Assembly: GCF_027580225.2 (NCBI RefSeq)
Contig: NC_073358.2
Coordinates: 45,054,501 to 45,118,500, forward strand
Direction of reading: 5' to 3'
DNA from: Misgurnus anguillicaudatus
Lineage: Eukaryota > Chordata > Actinopteri > Cypriniformes > Cobitidae
Length of the DNA stretch: 64,000 nucleotides
Positions within the stretch are counted from its first letter, which is position 1. The number at the start of each line of letters is the position of its first letter. The notes beneath the pieces were generated by a model. The model was not told where the DNA came from, did no database searches, and saw nothing but the letters and a program-made list of their open reading frames with translations. This document shows, piece after piece, positions 27,201 to 36,300 of this stretch. The position numbers and the translations under genes were made by a program.

Positions 27201-30200
27201 TTCTTCATCATTTATCATAGTACTTCTATAATATCTGTTTTCCTACTATGGATGTCAATGGTTACGACAGCTGTGTGCTTACCATCATTTATTAAACTAT
27301 CTTTTCATCAGAAAAAAGACATTCATACAGGTTTATAACAACATGAGGATGAGAAAATGATGACAGAATTTTCAAGTTTGGGTAAACTATCCCTTTAACC
27401 CTAAATATATCCCTAAGTCACGGTGATGCTGACATTCACCAACAGGACCAGACAGCTCCTCTGGGTGGCCTGAAGCAGATTGCATCTATTATTTAGAGAA
27501 TTACACGCGCCAACAAAGCGACACGGACAGTTAGACATTTTCTAAATTCCAACACCCTCATGTTTTCTTTCTGTTTCTGACCTCCCCCTTATTTCACCCT
27601 GAGACCTTTCATTTTTACAATTAGCCAAATTCCCAAAATGCATCTGTGCATTCCCTTACGATGAGGTGTAGTGTCATACAGCGCTCATACATCGCTCACT
27701 GCTCACAATGTGGTATGTGTGTGTGCTGTTTTATTCATAGTTCATAAAACACGTTTCCAGACGAATTACCGGCAGATGGAAGTTAATGATTTGCAAGTGC
27801 GTCCGTGTTACCAGATTTATTAGTAACTGATGTTTCTACCCCTCAATGTTTTCTTCCAACAAAATGCTTTGCAACAAAGTCATTATTTTGTCTCTTTCTC
27901 TATTAGTGCCTGGCAATCTGGGATGTTTTAAGGACAACGGCGATCCGACTCCTTTATCTGGAGGTTACCAGACCTCCACCGCACTCACCATTCAAAGCTG
28001 CATCAGTTTCTGTCGCAACCAAAGATTCAAGGTATGAACCTTTAGGCCGATTCGGTCATTCTTGTTATTCTTTACCCTGGAACTGTGATTTTGTCCTTAC
28101 TTGTCCTTCGTATTTTTCAAAACAATTTAACAACATAATCTATACTTGTTTTAGATGTGATCACCTGCATTTGTTTGTGGGTAAAGGAATCAATATGTAT
28201 TGCATTTCGCTTGCTTTTCTGATTACTCAAAGTCCTGGCTTTAGTAAATGATGACATTCCTAATCATTCCTGAATCCTTGTGTGTTTTCCCTTTAGCTTG
28301 CCGGTATGGAATCAGGCTATGCTTGTTTCTGTGGTAACGACCTTGATTATCATCGTCACGGTGAAGCTCCGAGCACAGAGTGTAACCATGTGTGTTTCGG
28401 AGACCACACCCAGCCCTGTGGAGGAGATGGTCGTGTCATAGTCTTTGACAGTAAGTTTTAAAAGATATTGGATATAACAAGATTGGACACTGCTATTAAG
28501 AAGTCCCGCCTTCTAGTTTAAAGAACCAATCATAAATCGATTAGGGAGGGGCTTTGAACAAAGAGGCTGTTTACACTTGGCATAATGCCAGGTGTAAACA
28601 GTGTTCAAAACGCTTTGAACGCGTCCACTTTCGACCACTTTCGACCACTTTCAACCACATGCAGAGGCAGTCGAACCCCTTTCGATCGAATTGCTTTTGT
28701 TTTGTAAACGCACATGTGGTTGAATGTGTTCGAACAGCCACACGCGACCGCCTTCTCTCCGCCCATTTATCTTATCTGAGATACTGAACGCAATGTTTTA
28801 TGTCTTTTCTGACATCTGGCGAGAACACACGTGAAAAGCGCTATTTTTAGCCTTTCATTGATAAAACTAAAGCGGCTGATCTGCGCAGTTTCATTTTGCA
28901 AGTGTGTGAAAGTTGTGCACTCCTATTTCATCAATTGCGCTGAAAATTCAGAGAAAGCTCTAACATATACACGTAGAAACGTGCTAAACAAGCAGTGGAC
29001 TCTGACATTATATTAGTTCACGTCCATATAAACTCATAATTACTCCCGCTCGTGTTTGAATGACAGCAGAGAGACTCGCCCACCGTCTCGACAGAGCACC
29101 CCCTCAGTATAGAGGACAGAAGCAGTCGAAAGTGGACAAAAGAGACAGATTTAAATACCAGGTGATGTGTCTCTCTCGTCCACTTGTGATCCGATCAACG
29201 AAAACACATCTTAATACCAAGTGTAAACAGCCCCAAAGTTGCATGAGGCGGGGCCAACCTGTGCACATGCGCAGTAGCCAAAGCGACCTTAAAAATATGT
29301 TTTTGGCGCAATTTAAGCTTAAGGAATAAAAGTTATGGTATAGTTTTTGTTAGGTTTAATTGTTGGTCAGAAATATGTTGTTTAATTGTGACTTTAGCGA
29401 GAGAGTTTAGAAATATCTGTCCTTCGCAATTCAAGTAGATAGGACTTTAGTCTTGCATGACTAAAGTAGTTGCATGGATGGATTGCAAACATCCACCCCT
29501 AGTAGTCATTTTACAAATCAGATATTTTATATATCTTGGAGACCAACTCCAACCGTAATTAAACTCCCCTCAACCAGTAAATTAAGATTTGCACTAGCTG
29601 TTTAATTAAGGTTACACCGGTTGAAATGATTCATGGGTGAATTAGTCTTAAAACAAATGATTTTTAATAACCCTTATAAGCAATAAAAACTTGAATCTTG
29701 CTGTGTAGATTTTGTTATTCAACAGATAGCTGAACCCATCACTCTTTACTTACAGCAAAAGTAGGAGCATGTGGAGGAAATTACTCTGCGTCCTCTGGAG
29801 TGATCTACTCCCCCGACTTCCCAGACAAATACCGAGCTGGCAGGGTCTGCTACTGGACCATTCAGGTACATTTAATGCTTTTAATATCTTAATGGAGAAA
29901 GATCCGCCAGAGCCAAACCACAGCAAGAGCGGAAATATATTTATGTGGCATAATGGCTGCCAAAGCACTCATATCTCGGTTATTTTGATTTTCAGGTTCC
30001 TGGCGCGTCCGTCATTCTGTTCAATTTTACCTTTTTTAAAATTGTGGATCAGACGGATATGGTGGAACTACTGGATGGTTATTCCAATCAGGTGGTGGCG
30101 CGATTCGACAGGCGCAATCCACCACGGGACGTCGTGAACGTCACTGGAGACTTCGTCATTGTGTACTTTTACTCGGACAGGACGAATGAAGCGCAAGGCT

Positions 30201-33200
30201 TTTCTGTTCTTTATCATGGTGAGGATACTTGGTGCTTATGCACATTTTTACATTTGTGCATTATAGTGCATTCAGTCTGTACATGCATGACCTTTGTGTT
30301 GCTAATGCACTGCTCTACCAGCTGAGCCACAGGCAAACAATATTGTGACCATGTCTGCGAAATACAGGTTAGTCTCATAACCGAAATTATGAAATTAGGA
30401 GCATCAAAGCTTGATTGAGCTCACATTGATTTCAATCTTTGACATGATATCAAAATTCAAGATATCAAGGTTATATTTTCACAGAACGTTCTGTATGTGT
30501 GATGATTTTATGTAGAAAGCAGTAAATCACAAAAAAAAGACTTTAAATGGGTTTCACAGGCATGGCCAAATATAATAAAAATATAATACAAGCAAAAACT
30601 GTGGCTAGTATAAAATAAATCTTTTTGAATTTTATACACCACTATTTAGACAGTTTCAGCAGTAACAACATAAACAAACGGCTTTCGTGGAACATGCGTA
30701 ACTTCCGGTAAACTCTGCTAAGAATCAATAACAACAAAGTCCTTTTAGAGTAGTTTATTTCTGATAACAAGCTAAGTAAACAACAATTAGATCACCTAAG
30801 TTCATATTTCATAGCTAGAGCGTATCAGAAACGACACTGAACTAATGTTACTGTGTAAAATGTGTACTATAATGTATACAATGTTAGCTACAAACCAGCT
30901 GCCAAACCTCCCTTCACATAGTGGTGATTCATTATGCCGTCTTCCCCTGTCTTTAGGAAACCAAAACAATTGTTATTTTCGACGAGGTATTTGTTCACAG
31001 AGTTCATTTTAGCCACTAGTCAGACCATTAAACAAACAGAATCCGGAAGTAGAGTTCCGACCAGACGTGTAACTGCGACAACACACGTAAGCCCAATGAA
31101 ACGGTCTATATGACACATTTTTAATTTCATGACATTACTATGTATGTAGTTGTACTTAAAGGGATACTCCAGCAAAATATCAAAATTATCACATGATCTA
31201 CTCACCCTCAAGCAATCCGATATATATGTCTCTCTCATCCTTCAGACGAGCACACTTGAAGTTATTTTAGTAAATGTCATTGCTCTTTCAAGCTTTATAA
31301 TAGTGGAAAACAGGGATCAGGGAACAACTTCTGACTTTAAACCTAAAAAGTGCATCCATCCTTCACAGAAGTAATCCACACAGCTCCAAGGGGTTATTCA
31401 TGGGGTCCAAGGGGTAAATTCAAAAATGGACACCCCACTTTTTTTTAAAATATGCTAATTTTTCCAGCTCCCCTAGAGCTAAACATTTGATTCCCACCGT
31501 CCTGTAATCCATTCAGCCGATCTCCGGGTCTGGCGGTACCACTTTTAGCATAGCTTAGCATAATCCATTGAATCTGATTAGACCATTAGCATTTCGCAAA
31601 AAAATAACCAAAGAATTTCGATAATTTTCCTATTTAAAACTTGACTCTTCTGTGGTTGCATCGTGTGCTGGGACCGACGGAGGATCGAAGTTTGCGATTT
31701 TCTGGGCAGATGTGTCTAGGAGCTATGCTCTCATTCTGTCATAATATTCAAGGACTTTGCTGATGTAACATGGCTGCAGGAGGTGCAATGATATTACGCA
31801 GTTCCCGAAAATAGTCCCCTGCTATTGAAAGATACTAAGAGGGCTTTTTTCGGCTGCTGCGTAATATCATTGCGCCTCCTAAAGCCATGTTACAGGAGCA
31901 AAGTCCTTGATTATTACCCCAGAATGAGAGTATAGTTCCTAGCCATTTCTGCTTAGAAAATCACAACTTTTAATTTTCCGTCAGTCTTAGTACACAATGT
32001 AAGTACAGAAGAGTCAAGTTGGTAAAATATCAAAACTCTTTGGTTACTTTTTTAGCGCAATGCTAATGGTCTAATCAGATTCAATGGATTATGCTAAACT
32101 ATGCTAAAAGTGGTAGCGCCAGACCCGAAGATCGGCTGAATGGATTACAAAACAGTAAAAATCAAATGTTCAACTCTAGGGGAGCTGAAAAATGAACATA
32201 TTTGTCCCTTTCATAAAACCCATTATTACTGTAGGTGTTACCCCTTTATTTATTATGTACAGGCATGGCTAAAATAAAAATGGATTGAACCCAACTATGC
32301 AAAACACTCGGTGTGTACTGCCCTGATGTTGGTTTAGGGCATTGAAACTGGAAGCTCTTTACAATGAGGTGCAACATGTAGTGAGGGTTATTTACATCTG
32401 CAGGTGATATCTGATGCTTTCTGACTTTATTCCATCTTTGCACCTGCAGCCCAGTGGCTTATGGGTAATTGATGGAGAATTCACCAGGCGGGAGAAAAAA
32501 GAAGGCTTGATTAGTATGTGCACTGTATACACTTTCAACCAATTAGTGTTGCTTGGAAACATGAAGTTTTGTTCTGCTTAAAGAGACATTTGATAATTCG
32601 CGGCTCTGGTCCCCATCAGGAGGCAATAACTTTCTCCGTCTTCTTAATCTGAATGCATTACAGTAACAAAAATGAGACTGATCAAAATCGATGCATCAAA
32701 ATGCGGTGTCATTTCAAACACGCTCACTCAGTGTATTAATATTTATGAGATTTCCGCTGTCTGAAGCGAATATGAGTAAACACTGAACTGCTTAATAGCT
32801 TTCTCTTTGTTTTATTGCACTCGGGACGCTCTGAACATTTTTGTCAGATCTTTTTACGATTGTAAGACACACTGTCACTTTCTGTTATTTGGTTTTGGGA
32901 TGCAGAGTTCAGTAACCGCAATCTGGGGAGGAATAATACAGAATGGGAAGCATGAAATGGAACAAAAAATGTTTTGCTGAAAGAAAAGGTCAGCGAAACA
33001 AATTGGCTTTCACCATCCACTGAGCTTTTCCTCCTGCGGGGGGTTTGATTTAAACTCCATATATACTGCTGTTATATCAGCCCTCAGTGTTGAATAACTG
33101 AGATGATGTTTTTTCGAACGAGGCAAAAAATCTCCCTGAGATGTTCAGAGGTGGGTAAGCACGGATGATAGCTGGAGCAAAGAGATGGTACAGATTTTAA

Positions 33201-33269
33201 ATACGGATATAAGCTCACAATTGGGAAGAATCGGATGAATTGTATATTTCAAGAAGGAATTTATTTTTG

Positions 33270-33357
<88 letters not shown>

Positions 33358-36300
33358 TGTCCTCATCCTCATTTCCTCAACAAAATAAGTTTTGTTGTTT
33401 TAGGTGCCCTGATCCTTAAAATAAATGTGAATATGGATACTGTCAGTCATTGTCAATCTATATAATGTTTTTGTTTGTGGGAACAGGTGTTTTGCCAGAA
33501 ACACTGCTAACGAAAATACTATTATTGCTATTTTATGCACAAGACTTCACATCACAGAACTTTGCTTCTCTTCCCACAGCTTTGAGAAATCAAGGAGTCG
33601 GTCCAAATAAAGAGGATGAGGACGGTGACGAAGGACACAGCACAGTGAGGCCAAATACAGGAAGCACCACAGCAAAATCCAATACCAGTCAGAGCGGAAA
33701 ATCCTCCCTCCTCTACTATGTAATCACATCAAGTCCAGCAAACATGCCAGGTCAGTGGCATGGATCGGGTCGGACCACGGGCCACAGCACCAGTATGTGT
33801 CCAGTTCTTTTCATTACTCTTCACAAACATTCAGCTTACTCTTCGTCCTCCCTTACCTTACCTCATCCTGTCATTACCAAAATTCGCTTGGAAATAATGG
33901 TGATGTAACACTTTAGTTGTAATAACATTTACACTCTGCTGGAATACTATGCTTAATACAAGAGCTGGGTAATATCGCAAACAAAATTTTAGCTTTTAGG
34001 CGATTAAATGTTTCTCAAATGGTGCTTTTCAATTGCATAGTACCCCTTGGATCAGGTTGGGTTAGTTGACTTGACTTTGGCTTGGTTAGCTTTTCCATCG
34101 AGTTTAGTAACCCCGGATTTCCACCGACTGCGGAATGGCTGTGGATCCGCTGCGGTTTCCATTCAAGTCAATGTGTGTATTTCCACTGACTGCGTTCCGA
34201 ATCCGTCACAGCTCCGGCCATCCACAGCCCTCCGGAACAAATACGCAGAGCTTCTATTTTTGACAGGTGCCGGACAGCTCCGCAGGGCGGAGCCATGACA
34301 ACATTGCGTGATCATACCTGAATTCGCGAGATCTCGTGTTGTGATCATAATTTAACGTCAAAATGGGCGCGATCATCACGTGAATTTGTGAGACCTCATG
34401 GGCCCTCGTCACTTCAGCACGCAGCCGCTTTGCAAAAAATACAGAACTGGTGGGTATTGGCGGACAGCAGAGCCGTAACGCAGCGGAGCCGATCTGCAGC
34501 CGCTCCGCAGTTGGTGGAAATCCGGGGTAACACTTCATAGTGGGAGGGATTATAGGCGTGTCGTTACATTTGCACTGCCTACTGCTGTGACATCATACAA
34601 GTGAGAGCATTGTTGGAATACTACACGTTCACATACATTCATTTATTTCTCAGTCCGCCACAAAATTAAAATTGACCTCCACAAATAAATGTTTGCACAT
34701 CGTGTTTATCACTACCTCACATGATACATTTGTACAAACAGCCCAGTCTCATGAAATTACGCACCTATAGTCACTTAATTTTTTATTCTTTTTCGTGATA
34801 CTGTCACTAGGGCTGTCACAATGATTAAATAATTGTCTCATCGTGATTGTTTGACCTCATCGGAATGATTTCAGATCACCGCAATGATTTCACATCTCTT
34901 TAAAAAACACAAGGGGGAGCTGCAGCGGTGCTCCTTAACTGACAGTGTAACGCGAATTTTCAGTTTTTGAAAGATATATTCATCAAATATTTACTTTAAA
35001 ATGTTTGTTATGTGTATTAATATTTACTGCCAGAAGATTTAATTTAAATAATCACAATAATGTGTGAAAATGATTTCATGAACAAAAAAAATGTATGAGA
35101 ATTAAATGTCAAAACAACAAAACAGGCAATTTATAGTCATAACCGTCATGATTTTTTAGGCAATTAACCGTTAGTCAAATTTCATAATCGTGATAGCCCT
35201 AACTGTCATGAATTACGCGTTTTTTCGTAATCGTATCACGAATTTGTGTTTATGTGTCATTGTTACGTATTGGTTACTCATCTGTTTTGTCCTATTTTCC
35301 AACCATTGTCGCTTCGGTTTTGGGTTAGATTTACATAAAATGACATCCTTACCCAAACCCAACTCTAACCCTAATGCCATGCGACAATGGTTTAAAAATC
35401 AGAAAATATAATAAAAATAATATAAACCAATCCTTAAAGTGACATCCTAACGCAAACACCAAATCTAACCCTAAACCGAAGCGACAATGGTTTGAGGATG
35501 TGAAAGGGCAGTTGAGTGACCAGTGCATGACAATGACACATAGACAGAAGGTCGTGATGCGATCATGAAAAAATGCGGAAATTCGTGACAGTATCATGAA
35601 AAAGAATCAAAAAATTACGTGAGGTACATAATTTCGTGAGACTGGGTAGCTTCTTATTTTGATACTCTTACTTTGCATTTACTTTTTTTTATCAAAATGT
35701 TCCATGACACCTCATAACTCGTAATTTCGCGAGAATCACCCATAAATATATAAACTGGGGACCCTCTGGCACCCTCCTCACCCCCCAGGGGGCCATGCCC
35801 CCCAGTTTGAGAACCACTGCTTATTCGCTTTTATCATAACTTAGGGTGACCATACGTGCCAGTTTTCCCAGACACATCCTGGCCAGGATTGGTCGACCGC
35901 ATACGTCATCAAGGTTTAATATTTGAGGTTCTATTTCAGAAAAGCAACCGTTACATTTCAAGGAAAGAATAAAACGTTGATTGTATGTCTTAAGAGAAGA
36001 GAAATAAATCTTATTTTTTAATGATTTTAACTAAAATGTGAGTACCTCAATGACTTATGCGGTCGACCAATGCAGCTTATGAAGGACACACCCGAAATCC
36101 TGTCCAGGACGTGTCATGGCATGTATGGTCACCCTACATAACTAGACACTTTTTAACATGACTATTTCTGTACATTTGTAATTTTATAAGTCTGTATTAC
36201 TTGCACTGTTAGTAATAAATTTTATGTTTTACAGTGTGGACCATCTACGCATTAGCTGCCCTGCTAACGCTAACAGTCGTAGCCATGGTAGCTAAGCTGC

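Larger units (their letters stand above)
4879..27906 (+). other. Large kremen1 intron (23 kb), transposon-rich
   Basis: Between the kringle and WSC exons. The recognisable content is the mobile elements and repeats listed separately. Stretches without a named element (for example 8240-9500, 16000-17400, 20760-21230, 22060-23280, 25340-26180) hold only short frames without coding signature. No conserved exon or structured RNA was recognised in them. Confidence 0.75.

Noticed and set aside
29769..30137. Open frame running through two kremen1 CUB exons and the intron between
   Set aside because: It is out of the kremen1 frame in the exons. The two exons are joined instead by GT-AG splicing with matching phase.
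30242..30334. tRNA gene
   Set aside because: Only the box A-like head is tRNA-like and it runs into a SINE tail. The same applies to 21917-22050, 40799-40938 and 59299-59335.
33145..33465. Tyr-Ile-repeat frames on both strands
   Set aside because: Translation of the (TA)43 microsatellite.
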